Source: Clostridium sp.
GTDB taxonomy: Bacteria > Bacillota > Clostridia > Lachnospirales > Lachnospiraceae
Assembly (NCBI GenBank): GCA_018377235.1
Contig: JAGZZT010000006.1
Span: forward strand, 62,001-126,000
Direction: 5' to 3'
Length of the DNA: 64,000 bases
The notes below the pieces were generated by a model. That model ran no database searches, had not been told where the DNA came from, and worked only from the letters and a program-made list of their open reading frames with translations. Position numbers and translations under genes: made by a program. This document shows positions 17,285 to 25,368 of the stretch, one piece after another. Numbering within the stretch: the stretch's first letter is position 1; every line of letters begins with the position of its first letter.

Positions 17285-17322
17285 ACAGCCGCTGCAGAGA
17301 GTTCTGCGGCGGCTGTTTTGAA
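17285..17322 (+). terminator. Terminator of the peptide transport operon
   Basis: ACAGCCGCTGCAGA pairs with TTCTGCGGCGGCTGT with one bulge and is followed by TTTTG. It lies 57 bases after the last gene. Confidence 0.75.
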
Positions 17323-17456
17323 GATTAAAGAGGAAATTTTTGAGACATATCAAAAATATATGACTGTAATATAAAAAATATATTTTACAGATGTCGCATA
17401 ATAAGTGTAATATATAATCTATAGGTAAAAAATTATAACTGACAGGAGGCAATTTC

Positions 17457-19049
17457 ATGAAAGAAAACCACAGCTTAGAAATGATTGGAATTCAGAACAC
17501 CACAGGCAAGGTTCACTACAACTTAAACCCTGCCCGTCTGGTAGAGGAGGCTCTTCGCCGCGGCGAGGGAGTGCTGACAAATACAGGTGCTCTTTCTGTT
17601 ACTACAGGCAAGTATACAGGCCGCTCACCGAAAGATAAATTTATCGTTGATACAAAGGATGTACATGACAAGATTGCCTGGGGAGACGTAAACGTCGCTA
17701 TCTCTGAAGATGCCTACCAGTCTATTAAAAATAAAATGTTCACATATCTGGCAGATAAGGAATTATATGTATTCCAGGGCTTTGCAGGCGCTGATAAGAA
17801 GTACACCAGAAAGTTCATGGTTGTCAATGAGTTCGCAAGCCAGAACCTGTTTATCCATCAGCTGTTAATCAGACCCACAGCAGAGGAACTGGAATCCTAT
17901 GGTGCAGCAGATTTCACACTGGTTGTAGCTCCAGGCTTTACCTGCGATCCTGCGGTAGACGGAACACACTCTGAGGCAGCTATTATCGTAAACTTCCAGG
18001 AGAAAATTGTACTGATCGCCGGTTCTCAGTATTCAGGAGAGATTAAAAAATCTGTATTCTCTGTTATGAACTATTTAATGCCGGTTGAGGAAAATGTGCT
18101 TCCAATGCACTGCTCCGCAAATATGGATCCTGAGACTCATGAGACGGCTATCTTCTTCGGCCTTTCCGGAACAGGAAAGACAACTCTGTCTGCAGATCCG
18201 GCAAGAAAGCTGATCGGAGACGATGAGCATGGATGGTGTGACAATGGCGTATTCAACTTCGAGGGAGGCTGCTACGCAAAATGTATCAATCTGGATCCGA
18301 AGAACGAGCCGGAGATCTACAGCGCAATCCGTTTCGGCAGCGAGGTGGAGAATGTAGTGATCGACCCGGAGACAAGAATTCCTGATTATGATGATGACTC
18401 CATCACAGAGAACACACGAGTAGGCTACCCGATTACTTACATTGACAATGCGCAGATTCCAGGCGTAGGCGGAGTTCCTAAGGTAGTTATTTTCCTGACA
18501 GCAGATGCCTTCGGCGTACTTCCTCCAATCTCCAGACTGGATGAGAACGCGGCTATGTACCACTTTGTAACAGGCTTCACATCCAAGTTAGCCGGTACAG
18601 AGCGCGGAATCAAGGAGCCGCAGCCAACTTTCAGTACCCTGTTCGGCGAGCCGTTCATGCCGTTAAATCCGTCTGTATACGCAGAGATGTTAGGTGAGAG
18701 AATCAGAAAATACAATACAAAGGTTTACCTTGTAAATACAGGATGGACAGGCGGTCCTTACGGAGTGGGAAGCAGAATGAAGCTCTCCTACACAAGAGCC
18801 ATGGTTACAGCTGCATTAAACGGCGAGCTGGAGAAGGCAGAGTACAAGCATGACGACGTATTCAATGTAGATGTTCCGCAGTCCTGCCCAGGCGCTCCGG
18901 CTGAGATTATGAACCCAAGAGATACATGGGCTGACAAGGCTGCCTACGACGAGGCTGCTGCAAAGTTAGCTAAAATGTTTAAGGACAACTTTGATAAGAA
19001 GTATCCAGATATGCCTGAGGAGATCAAGAACGCAGGCCCAAGAGCATAG
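17457..19049 (+). CDS. pckA: Phosphoenolpyruvate carboxykinase (ATP)
   Basis: A 530-residue ATP-dependent PEP carboxykinase interconverting oxaloacetate and PEP. The P-loop GLSGTGKTTLSADP, the substrate-site TGRSPKDKFIVD, the metal-binding FEGGCYAKCI and the adenine-site region VGSRMKLSYTRAMV are present. Length is that of the bacterial ATP form rather than the GTP form (about 600). In fermenting Clostridia it often runs toward oxaloacetate for succinate or amino acid synthesis (inference). The AGGAGG site is 8 bases before ATG. The gene stands alone, with a 229-base upstream gap that is AT-rich near 17340-17440. Confidence 0.97.
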   Translation: MKENHSLEMIGIQNTTGKVHYNLNPARLVEEALRRGEGVLTNTGALSVTTGKYTGRSPKDKFIVDTKDVHDKIAWGDVNVAISEDAYQSIKNKMFTYLADKELYVFQGFAGADKKYTRKFMVVNEFASQNLFIHQLLIRPTAEELESYGAADFTLVVAPGFTCDPAVDGTHSEAAIIVNFQEKIVLIAGSQYSGEIKKSVFSVMNYLMPVEENVLPMHCSANMDPETHETAIFFGLSGTGKTTLSADPARKLIGDDEHGWCDNGVFNFEGGCYAKCINLDPKNEPEIYSAIRFGSEVENVVIDPETRIPDYDDDSITENTRVGYPITYIDNAQIPGVGGVPKVVIFLTADAFGVLPPISRLDENAAMYHFVTGFTSKLAGTERGIKEPQPTFSTLFGEPFMPLNPSVYAEMLGERIRKYNTKVYLVNTGWTGGPYGVGSRMKLSYTRAMVTAALNGELEKAEYKHDDVFNVDVPQSCPGAPAEIMNPRDTWADKAAYDEAAAKLAKMFKDNFDKKYPDMPEEIKNAGPRA

Positions 19050-19090
19050 TTTTAAGGGCGTGCTAAAATCAGCTTTTCCTGGCTGAAATA

Positions 19091-19153
19091 AAAACAGGAG
19101 CAGATATCTCTCTGCAGCCCAATGTGCTGGCAGGAGACTGCTCCTGTTTTTCT
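19091..19153. terminator. Bidirectional terminator between pckA and the LysR gene
   Basis: AAAACAGGAGCAG (19091) pairs with CTGCTCCTGTTTT (ending about 19150), with T-runs on either strand, so it serves the two convergent genes. Confidence 0.8.
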
Positions 19154-20060
19154 ATTCTGTTTTTTCCTGTTCCAGAAGCAGATTTACCAGCTGGGCAGCT
19201 GGCTGACTTAAAGGCCGGCTTGAATCTTCGATAAGACTGCAGCGCCTGGCGGGAGGCTCCTTGGCCAGGGGGATCCGGACAACACAGCCGGAGGACAGAG
19301 CAGTTTCAGCCAGGCGTTCAGAAAGAAAGCCGATTCCCAAACCGTTTTGTATCAGACTAAGCATCTGTTCTGCAGAGGATGCCTCGATATCAGGAACCGG
19401 GGAGAATCCCAGACTTTGATAAAAAGAACGATAAAATTCAAAGGATTCGGCACTCCTTCCCAGTGTTATGAGGGGAAATCCGGAGAGTTCTGCCGGATAT
19501 CTGGGACGATCCGCTAAAAAGCTGCATTGTCTGGATCCAATCAGGACTTCCCTGAATTCTTTCAGCGGTGTTTCCCTGAATGGCGACTCTGTTTTCTCTG
19601 GTTCTTCAGACAGAGCAGACAGGGCGAAGTCAATCCGCTCCTTTTTCAGAAGCAGGACAGCCTGCGTTTTGTCGGCAGATACCAAGCGCAGCCTGATTCC
19701 TGGAAACAGGCTGTGAAACTTGATCAGCTTTGGAAGCAGGACTTCATGGAACGCGCTGCTGCTGACACCGACAGAGACGCTGCCGCTTTGAAGTTCACGG
19801 TTCTGTCCCAGTTCCATCTCAGCAGCCTGGAGCTGCCTGTAGGCGATGGAGACATGAGAAAACAGGCGCTCCCCTTCCGGCGTCAGTTCTACACCCCGGT
19901 TTGAACGGACAAACAGCTGACATCCCAGCTGATTTTCCAGGTTGTTCATGGAACGGGTGATATTAGGCTGATTATTCAGCAGGACATGGGCCGCCTGTGT
20001 GAAGCTTTTGTATTTGGCTACATAGTAAAAAATCCGGTAGTAATCGTAATTGATTTCCAT
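19152..20060 (-). CDS. LysR family transcriptional regulator
   Basis: A 302-residue LysR protein. The N-terminal winged helix-turn-helix reads YVAKYKSFTQAAHVLLNNQP, followed by SMNNLENQLGCQLFVRSNRG, the classic LysR start. The rest is the effector-binding domain (GVSSSAFHEVLLPKLIKFH onward). The gene lies 29 bases downstream of the DUF4392 gene on the same strand and probably shares its transcript. It is convergent with pckA. Its target is unknown, but the DUF4392 promoter or the divergent DUF3870 gene are the obvious candidates. Confidence 0.92.
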   Translation of the reverse strand: MEINYDYYRIFYYVAKYKSFTQAAHVLLNNQPNITRSMNNLENQLGCQLFVRSNRGVELTPEGERLFSHVSIAYRQLQAAEMELGQNRELQSGSVSVGVSSSAFHEVLLPKLIKFHSLFPGIRLRLVSADKTQAVLLLKKERIDFALSALSEEPEKTESPFRETPLKEFREVLIGSRQCSFLADRPRYPAELSGFPLITLGRSAESFEFYRSFYQSLGFSPVPDIEASSAEQMLSLIQNGLGIGFLSERLAETALSSGCVVRIPLAKEPPARRCSLIEDSSRPLSQPAAQLVNLLLEQEKTE

Positions 20061-20089
20061 GAAGTCTCCTTTGTAGGTCAGGACAGGAA

Positions 20090-20977
20090 TCAGGCGGCTC
20101 CCAGCTTCAGTTCTTCAAGAACCAGGGAAGAAACTTCTTTTAAAATTCCCAGATGTACAGCCAGGGGGAGACGGTCTACAGTCATTTCACGAAGTCCTGT
20201 GGCGCCGTCTGCTCCTCCGGCCTGAAGGACGCGGCGGAGCATTTCCGTTTCCTGCTCTTCATCCGGAAGCAGAAATTTCTGCGTTTCTCTGGAGAGAAGA
20301 GCGGCGGCTCCGATTCCCCACCAGTTAGATACTCCGCTGGCCAAGGCATAGTCGGCACCCTGCTGAGAGCATATTTCGCTGCCAAGGGGAACGAAAGATT
20401 CTATCTCTTTTCGGAACGCGCCCATACCCATTTCGTTTCCGCCGTCCCCTATGGAAATTGTGCAGATGTTCTTTTCTCTGGCAAGGGAGAGAAAGCAGTC
20501 GGCGTCCGCAGTCATTGAATCAATGACAATCCCCCGCATATTGTGATAATGGCCGTCGCAGGCTTTGCCAGGCCGTTCCAGAGTAACTACATGGGTGGGA
20601 GAAAAGGCGTCTAAAAGATCCTCTGCAAAGGATTCAGCGCCTGTCTCCGGAATTACAGCTATTCTGGCTTCGCGGCAGCGGACAGAGAGGGCAGCCTTGA
20701 GAATAGCTGAGGAATGGCAGTCTGTCACAGCCATAACCTGACACCCGTTTGCTTCCAGGGCAAAGGCTAAATCTGCGGTTCCCAAAGGTCCGTCCGTCTC
20801 TCCTGTCACTGTCTGGTCGGGGCAGATAACAGGAAAGCCAGTGAGAATAAGAACGCGCCTGGCCTGCGCGAGTTCTCTGGAAACAAGATCCAGATCCGCC
20901 TCTGGAAGAGCCTTCATAAGTCCGCGGCTGCCGAAATCCTGTCTCATAATCGAATTAAGTTTACTGAAAAAAGTCAT
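20090..20977 (-). CDS. DUF4392 protein (D-glutamate cyclase-like C-terminal domain)
   Basis: A 295-residue protein with the DUF4392 signature: ILTGFPV near the start, then ETDGPLGTADLAFAL, HYHNMRGIVIDSMT, CTISIGDGGNEMGMGAF and a late ASGVSNWWGIGAAALL. The mitochondrial homologue forms the C-terminal part of human D-glutamate cyclase, which interconverts D-glutamate and 5-oxo-D-proline. Activity here is inferred from the family, and no one residue proves it. The gene is first in a transcript with a LysR regulator and follows an unusual 160-base leader. A GGGAGG site precedes the ATG. Confidence 0.85.
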   Translation of the reverse strand: MTFFSKLNSIMRQDFGSRGLMKALPEADLDLVSRELAQARRVLILTGFPVICPDQTVTGETDGPLGTADLAFALEANGCQVMAVTDCHSSAILKAALSVRCREARIAVIPETGAESFAEDLLDAFSPTHVVTLERPGKACDGHYHNMRGIVIDSMTADADCFLSLAREKNICTISIGDGGNEMGMGAFRKEIESFVPLGSEICSQQGADYALASGVSNWWGIGAAALLSRETQKFLLPDEEQETEMLRRVLQAGGADGATGLREMTVDRLPLAVHLGILKEVSSLVLEELKLGAA

Positions 20978-21021
20978 ATTGAACCTCCCATTTTGAGCTG
21001 TTTTTCTGTCTGTTTTCTGTC

Positions 21022-21138
21022 AGGATACAGTCTGGACAAACAAAAAAAGCCACTCCTCCTGTTCAGATTCATGGCTCTTATTTACAATGGGATCATCCGG
21101 GCAGGAGTCCCTATAAATAAAAGAATCCGTATGATTTT
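21022..21138 (-). promoter_or_regulatory. Structured mRNA leader with terminator-like switch before the DUF4392 gene
   Basis: Read on the minus strand, hairpin 1 (21080-21118) pairs ATTTA with TAAAT and GGGA with TCCC around a large loop. A second hairpin (21042-21078) pairs AGCCA with TGGCT and ends in seven T. The loop of hairpin 1 has CTCCTG (21102-21107) and the second loop has CAGGAG (21056-21061), exact complements that could pair instead. This layout resembles an attenuator or riboswitch. I do not recognise a known class. Confidence 0.45.
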
Positions 21139-21145
21139 CAGTATC

Positions 21146-21174
21146 ATTGTACCGTTTTTAACACGGGGTGTCAA
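21146..21174 (-). promoter_or_regulatory. Promoter for the DUF4392-lysR transcript
   Basis: Minus-strand TTGACA (21169-21174), 17 bp, TACAAT (21146-21151). The start codon is about 160 bases downstream, leaving a long leader. Confidence 0.75.
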
Positions 21175-21289
21175 GGACTATCATCAGACCGGCACGACAA
21201 ATTTTGGAGGAAAAATTTGTTATTTCTGCGCCTGCTGTGACAAAGGTGCGGATAATACAGAATAGCAGTCTGTAAAAGGAGAAAAGTAT

Positions 21290-21631
21290 ATGAAATATGA
21301 AAAAAATACTATTTTAATTGTAGGACAGGCCAAGCCCAGCCGCGAAGACGCCATTTACAGCCTTCACGGGGAGTTTTACATCAGCCTGGTACTGGAGAAA
21401 AAGAGCGGAACCATTATCAATATGGACTGCAATACGATTTTGGGAGTAACCAGGGATTTTGTAGCAGATATGATAGTTGGAAAAAGCCTGAAAACAGATA
21501 TGGAGCTGCTGGAAAAGGAAATCAGAAGCCGTTATTTTGCTATGACGCAGAAGCCGCTTATCGCCTGTTTGAAGGATGCCTGCAACCGGTATGCCATGGT
21601 TCTGGAAAAGGAGAGAGAAAAAGAAAAATAG
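21290..21631 (+). CDS. DUF3870 domain-containing protein
   Basis: A 113-residue protein. ILIVGQAKPSREDAIYSLHG followed by ISLVLEKKSGTIINMDCN and TRDFVADMIVGKSL matches the DUF3870 family, small proteins found mostly in Clostridia. The biochemical role is unknown. There is no signal peptide or membrane segment. AAAGGAG precedes the ATG. It is divergent from the LysR/DUF4392 pair, so a shared regulator is plausible. It ends in a strong inverted repeat. Confidence 0.8.
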   Translation: MKYEKNTILIVGQAKPSREDAIYSLHGEFYISLVLEKKSGTIINMDCNTILGVTRDFVADMIVGKSLKTDMELLEKEIRSRYFAMTQKPLIACLKDACNRYAMVLEKEREKEK

Positions 21632-21641
21632 AACCAGATAG

Positions 21642-21674
21642 AATTGAGAGATCCGGCAGCCGGATCTCTCAATT
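21642..21674. terminator. Bidirectional terminator after the DUF3870 gene
   Basis: AATTGAGAGATCCGG pairs perfectly with CCGGATCTCTCAATT around a CAG loop. It is placed between two convergent genes. Confidence 0.8.
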
Positions 21675-21686
21675 TCAGTATCAGGA

Positions 21687-23093
21687 CTATTCTTTTCCGC
21701 TCCAGCAGTAAGTGCAGAGTTTGCAGGGAGAAATTCCAATAGATTCCACCAGATCGTCAAGACGATGGAACTGAAGCGTAGTGAAATTTAGTTTTTTGCG
21801 GATTTCTTCTACCATTTCCTTATAGTTTGTACTGTCTGGATTTGCATAATCGGCTAACAGCTCTTCAGATACATGTTCGCCTTCCCGTTCTCTGATAATC
21901 CGCCTGGTAATCAGATCCATCTCAGAATTAGACCGTGAGAAGTTCAGATACTTACATCCGAACATTAAAGGCGGGCAGGCCGGCCGGATATGAACCGCTT
22001 TGGCACCGCTTTCATATAAGAATTCTGTGGTTTCACCCAGCTGCGTTCCGCGGACAATAGAATCATCGATTAAAAGCAGGCTTTTATTGCGGATCAAAGT
22101 GTCCACTGGGATCAGCTTCATGCGTGCGATCAGACTTCTCTGATTTTGGTTGGCAGGCATGAAAGAACGGGGCCAGGTAGGTGTATATTTAATAAACGGA
22201 CGGGCGAAAGGAATGCCGGATTCGTTTGCATATCCTACTGCGTGGGCAATACCGGAATCTGGAATGCCGGCCACCAGGTCTGCATCGGAGTGATCCCGCT
22301 TGGCCAGCATTTTTCCGCAGGCATAACGCATGGCTTCGACATTGACACCCTCGTAGGTGGAAGTAGGGTAGCCGTAATAAACCCACAGGAAGGAACAGAT
22401 CTTCATCTCTTCCCTGGGCTTACTTAAAATTTCAAAGCCCTCGGGTGTCATAAAGACGATCTCGCCAGGTCCCAGTTCATGACAGTCCTTGTATCCCAGA
22501 TTAATGTAGGCGAAGCTTTCAAAGGAAACGCAGTAAGCTCCCTCTTTCTTTCCAATCATGGCAGGAGTGCGGCCTAACCGATCTCTGGAAACATAAATTC
22601 CCTCTGGAGTCAGGATGAGGATGCTCATGGAACCTTTGATCCGTTCCTGAGCATAGAGAAGTCCATCTACAATTGATTCTTTCTGATTGATAATAGCAGC
22701 AACCAGCTCAGTCGCATTGATTTTTCCGCCGCTCATTTCCAGAAAGTGGATGTGGCCCTTTTCGTAAGCCTCCTTAACTAATTCCTTTTCATTGGAAATT
22801 TTTCCCACCGCGGTAATAGCGTAGCTGCCCAGATGAGATTGGATTAAAAGCGGCTGAGGATCCATGTCGGAAATACATCCAATTCCCATATTTCCTGTCA
22901 GCTCATCTACATCTCGCTCAAATTTTGTACGAAACGGGGAATTTTCGATATTGTGGATAGAACGATTGAAGCCGTCCGGTCCGTAAACCGCCATACCGCC
23001 CCTCCTCGTTCCTAAATGAGAATGGTAGTCCACTCCAAAGAATAAATCTAAAGTGCAGTTTGTTTTTGAGGTTACACCAAAAAATCCGCCCAT
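21687..23093 (-). CDS. Amidophosphoribosyltransferase (PurF)-like protein lacking the glutaminase Cys
   Basis: A 468-residue protein with the two-domain PurF plan. The N-terminal Ntn-type domain includes HLGTRRGGMAVYG, GNMGIG, HLGSYAITAVGKISN and SRDRLGRTPAMIG. The C-terminal phosphoribosyltransferase domain has the PRPP loop SLLLIDDSIVRGTQLGE. True PurF has Cys as the first residue after Met or the propeptide (CGVFG); here the start is MGGFFGV, with Gly in that place. The ATG is firm, since AAAGGAAGG lies just upstream. It may use free ammonia or have another role. A late CxxC pair (SPCKLCTYC) is also present. Purine synthesis neighbours are absent. Confidence 0.85.
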   Translation of the reverse strand: MGGFFGVTSKTNCTLDLFFGVDYHSHLGTRRGGMAVYGPDGFNRSIHNIENSPFRTKFERDVDELTGNMGIGCISDMDPQPLLIQSHLGSYAITAVGKISNEKELVKEAYEKGHIHFLEMSGGKINATELVAAIINQKESIVDGLLYAQERIKGSMSILILTPEGIYVSRDRLGRTPAMIGKKEGAYCVSFESFAYINLGYKDCHELGPGEIVFMTPEGFEILSKPREEMKICSFLWVYYGYPTSTYEGVNVEAMRYACGKMLAKRDHSDADLVAGIPDSGIAHAVGYANESGIPFARPFIKYTPTWPRSFMPANQNQRSLIARMKLIPVDTLIRNKSLLLIDDSIVRGTQLGETTEFLYESGAKAVHIRPACPPLMFGCKYLNFSRSNSEMDLITRRIIREREGEHVSEELLADYANPDSTNYKEMVEEIRKKLNFTTLQFHRLDDLVESIGISPCKLCTYCWSGKE

Positions 23094-23259
23094 TTTTTCC
23101 TTCCTTTCAGTCGTAACGATCTGTGATTGATTGTAATTTTATCTGCCCGAAGGCACAAATCAATTCTATCTTAGCATATATAAGGTAAAGAGGACAATAG
23201 GATTTATTTATTAAAAATTTTAATAAGAAATGGGCGGTTTTCTGATAAAAAATCAGTGT

Positions 23260-24057
23260 TTAGCGGCGGTGCTCTCCGCAGCTGTGCTCTTCGCAGTTAT
23301 GTTCTCCGCAGCCGTGCTCTCCGCAGGCATGACCTTCACCATGGTGTTCGTCGTGGTGACTGCACCTGACATCCGGCTGGAAGGCAAGAGTTCCGTTTAA
23401 AAATGCCGCAGCTGCTTCATCTGCGCTGCCGGATACTCCCCCATACAGCTCGATGCCGACTGCTGCCAGCGCATCTTTCGCGCCCTGTCCGATTCCTCCG
23501 CAAATCAAAACATCGGCATTCAGGGCATGGAGGATTCCAGCTAACGCTCCGTGACCTTGTCCATTTGTATTGACAATTTCAGATTTTGTAACAGCTCCTT
23601 TTTCAGTATCATAAATTTTAAATTGTTCTGTGTGGCCGAAATGCTGAAAAATCTGGCCATTGTCATAGGTAACTGCAATTCTCATAGTATGTGCTCCCTT
23701 CTTTTTTTCATATTTCTGATGATACATGCGTTTAAAACAGCCGTCAAAGCTGCAGCCTTCCCGGCCGTCGCAAAGACGGTAATCTCCTCCCGCGATACGG
23801 AGAGGACGTCCCTCCACCAGGGCGAGAGCCAGCTTTTTTCTGGCGCTCTCATAAATCCGCTGGACAGTAGTTCTGGCGACTTCCATCCATTGGCTGCATT
23901 CCTGCTGAGACAGACATTCCAGATCCATAAGGCGGATGGTTTCATATTCGTCTACAGTCAGGGTAACAGGCGTCCTTAGTTCACCTTCCTGAACCGGAAA
24001 AAATTCAAGAGAGGGAGGAAAATGACACACGCGCCTGCACTTGGTCGGTCTCGGCAT
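23260..24057 (-). CDS. DUF134 DNA-binding domain fused to a NifX/NifB-like domain with a His/Cys-rich tail
   Basis: A 265-residue fusion. Residues 1 to about 100 (MPRPTKCRRVCHFPP, then a helix-turn-helix with LSQQECSQWMEVARTTVQRI) form a DUF134 DNA-binding module. From about residue 125 (MRIAVTYDNGQIFQHFGH) runs a dinitrogenase iron-molybdenum-cofactor-like domain. The last 35 residues hold repeated CGEH/CEEH units from a 15-bp DNA repeat, a likely metal site. AGGAGG precedes the ATG at 24057. An internal ATG at 23685 has GGGAG 8 bases upstream, so a separate 141-residue NifX-type product is possible. Function is probably metal- or Fe-S-responsive regulation (inference). Confidence 0.85.
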   Translation of the reverse strand: MPRPTKCRRVCHFPPSLEFFPVQEGELRTPVTLTVDEYETIRLMDLECLSQQECSQWMEVARTTVQRIYESARKKLALALVEGRPLRIAGGDYRLCDGREGCSFDGCFKRMYHQKYEKKKGAHTMRIAVTYDNGQIFQHFGHTEQFKIYDTEKGAVTKSEIVNTNGQGHGALAGILHALNADVLICGGIGQGAKDALAAVGIELYGGVSGSADEAAAAFLNGTLAFQPDVRCSHHDEHHGEGHACGEHGCGEHNCEEHSCGEHRR

Positions 24058-24118
24058 AAAGATTCCTCCTAGCTTCAGATATATCAGTAAATAAGCTGAT
24101 ATCGACAGTTCTGTTTTT

Positions 24119-24166
24119 AGTATAGGACATAAATGGGCATATGTCAATTACTGTTTTGGACATATG
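24119..24166 (-). promoter_or_regulatory. Promoter and palindromic operator of the DUF134-NifX gene
   Basis: On the minus strand TTGACA (24142-24147), 17 bp, TATACT (24119-24124). An inverted repeat CATATGTC (24138-24145) and GACATATG (24159-24166), 13 bp apart, overlaps the -35. Autoregulation by the DUF134 domain is a plausible reading. Confidence 0.65.
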
Positions 24167-24199
24167 ACTAAAACTAGGAAAATTGTCAGGAAAACTTAA

Positions 24200-24228
24200 T
24201 TGTATTCCACTGATGAAACAGGTATAAT
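24200..24228 (+). promoter_or_regulatory. Promoter of the polysaccharide deacetylase gene
   Basis: TTGTAT (24200-24205), 17 bp, TATAAT (24223-24228), 48 bp before the ATG. It is divergent from the DUF134-NifX promoter. Confidence 0.65.
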
Positions 24229-24275
24229 GGACTTAGTGAGAAAAATAGATATGAGAAAGAGGGGAGCGATGTGAA

Positions 24276-25307
24276 ATGGCAGTGAGAAGAACTACATTAA
24301 ATGGGAAAAAAGCGGCAGAGCAGATAAGACACAGCGCAGAATGGATGCAGAAACAGGCAGGAAAGGGGCTGGCGCTCTTCCTTTGTCTGGGGCTTTTATC
24401 AGCAGGCGGGATAACTGCCTATGCAGACGGGCCGTCCGGCCCGGCATCTGATGGAGCGGCTGTATCGGCAGAGGCCGCGAAGGAAGGACAGGCAGAAGGA
24501 CCAGGAAAGGGCTTGATATCTGAGGAAGCAGGACAGACAGAAACAGACAGGGATCAGCAGGAAAATTCTTCTGAAGGCCAGACGGGTACAGAGAATCAGG
24601 CGTCCGGTGCAGAAAGCCAGGATACAGGCACAGAGGAACAGGCAGAAGGGGAAAAGACAGAGGACGGACGTATTATGAGCGGAGGACGGCTCATTGATCC
24701 ATCTAAGCCAATGATTGCACTTACCTATGATGATGGTCCCTACGCCCCGGTAGGAAACCGGATTATGGACTGTATAGAGCGGTACAATGGCCGGGCTACC
24801 TTTTTTGTAGTAGGAAACCGTGCAGGTTCCTATCAGGATGAGCTGCGCAGAATGCAGACATCAGGCCACGAGATTGGAAATCACAGCTACAGCCATAAAT
24901 ACCTTCAAAAGCTGGGAGCGGCAGATATAAGAAAAGAAATTGAGATGGGAAATCAGGCAATAGCCGCTGTGACGGGAGTCTCTCCGGCTTTGGTACGTCT
25001 GCCGGGAGGCGGCAGCAATTCCACTGTTCTTGCTAATATTCATCAGCCGATTATCTTGTGGAATGTGGATACAAGAGACTGGGCTACTAAGAATGCAGAT
25101 CAGACAGTAGCGGCAGTGCTGGGAAAGGTAAAGGACGGAGATATTGTGCTGATGCATGAGCTGTATAAATCCACAGCTGATGCCACAGACCGTATTGTTC
25201 CAGCTCTGGCAGAGCAGGGCTTCCAGCTGGTGACTGTCAGCGAACTGATACGTTTTCGAGGAGGAGCTGCGCCTGGAACGCTCTATTATAAATTTCCGCC
25301 GAAATAA
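24276..25307 (+). CDS. Secreted polysaccharide deacetylase (NodB family)
   Basis: A 343-residue extracytoplasmic enzyme. A basic N-terminus is followed by a membrane segment (ALFLCLGLLSAGGITAYA, about residues 33-50), then a Gly/Glu/Gln-rich linker to about residue 135, and a NodB domain. Motif 1 is LTYDDGP with the catalytic Asp and metal Asp, motif 2 is HSYSH with the metal His pair, motif 3 is RLPGGGSN. Members remove acetyl groups from peptidoglycan or chitin-like glycans. The ATG at 24276 is preceded by GGGGAG; an ATG at 24269 is at once followed by TGA. A monocistronic unit. Confidence 0.92.
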   Translation: MAVRRTTLNGKKAAEQIRHSAEWMQKQAGKGLALFLCLGLLSAGGITAYADGPSGPASDGAAVSAEAAKEGQAEGPGKGLISEEAGQTETDRDQQENSSEGQTGTENQASGAESQDTGTEEQAEGEKTEDGRIMSGGRLIDPSKPMIALTYDDGPYAPVGNRIMDCIERYNGRATFFVVGNRAGSYQDELRRMQTSGHEIGNHSYSHKYLQKLGAADIRKEIEMGNQAIAAVTGVSPALVRLPGGGSNSTVLANIHQPIILWNVDTRDWATKNADQTVAAVLGKVKDGDIVLMHELYKSTADATDRIVPALAEQGFQLVTVSELIRFRGGAAPGTLYYKFPPK

Positions 25308-25311
25308 ACGT

Positions 25312-25368
25312 GAGCTGTTCCACTGATGCCGGCTGCGGCCGGTCTGCATCAGCGGAACAGCTCTTTTA
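25312..25368. terminator. Bidirectional terminator between deacetylase and DUF2726 genes
   Basis: GAGCTGTTCC-A-CTGATGC pairs with GCATCAG-C-GGAACAGCTC and is followed by TTTTA. It overlaps the 3' end of the DUF2726 gene on the other strand. Confidence 0.75.

Noticed and set aside
20993..21265. Plus-strand open frame of 90 codons
   Set aside because: It lies over the minus-strand leader and promoter, has no ribosome-binding site and no recognisable domain.
23682..23945. Separate open frame inside the DUF134-NifX gene
   Set aside because: It is an out-of-frame shadow; the in-frame internal ATG at 23685 is the one with a ribosome-binding site.
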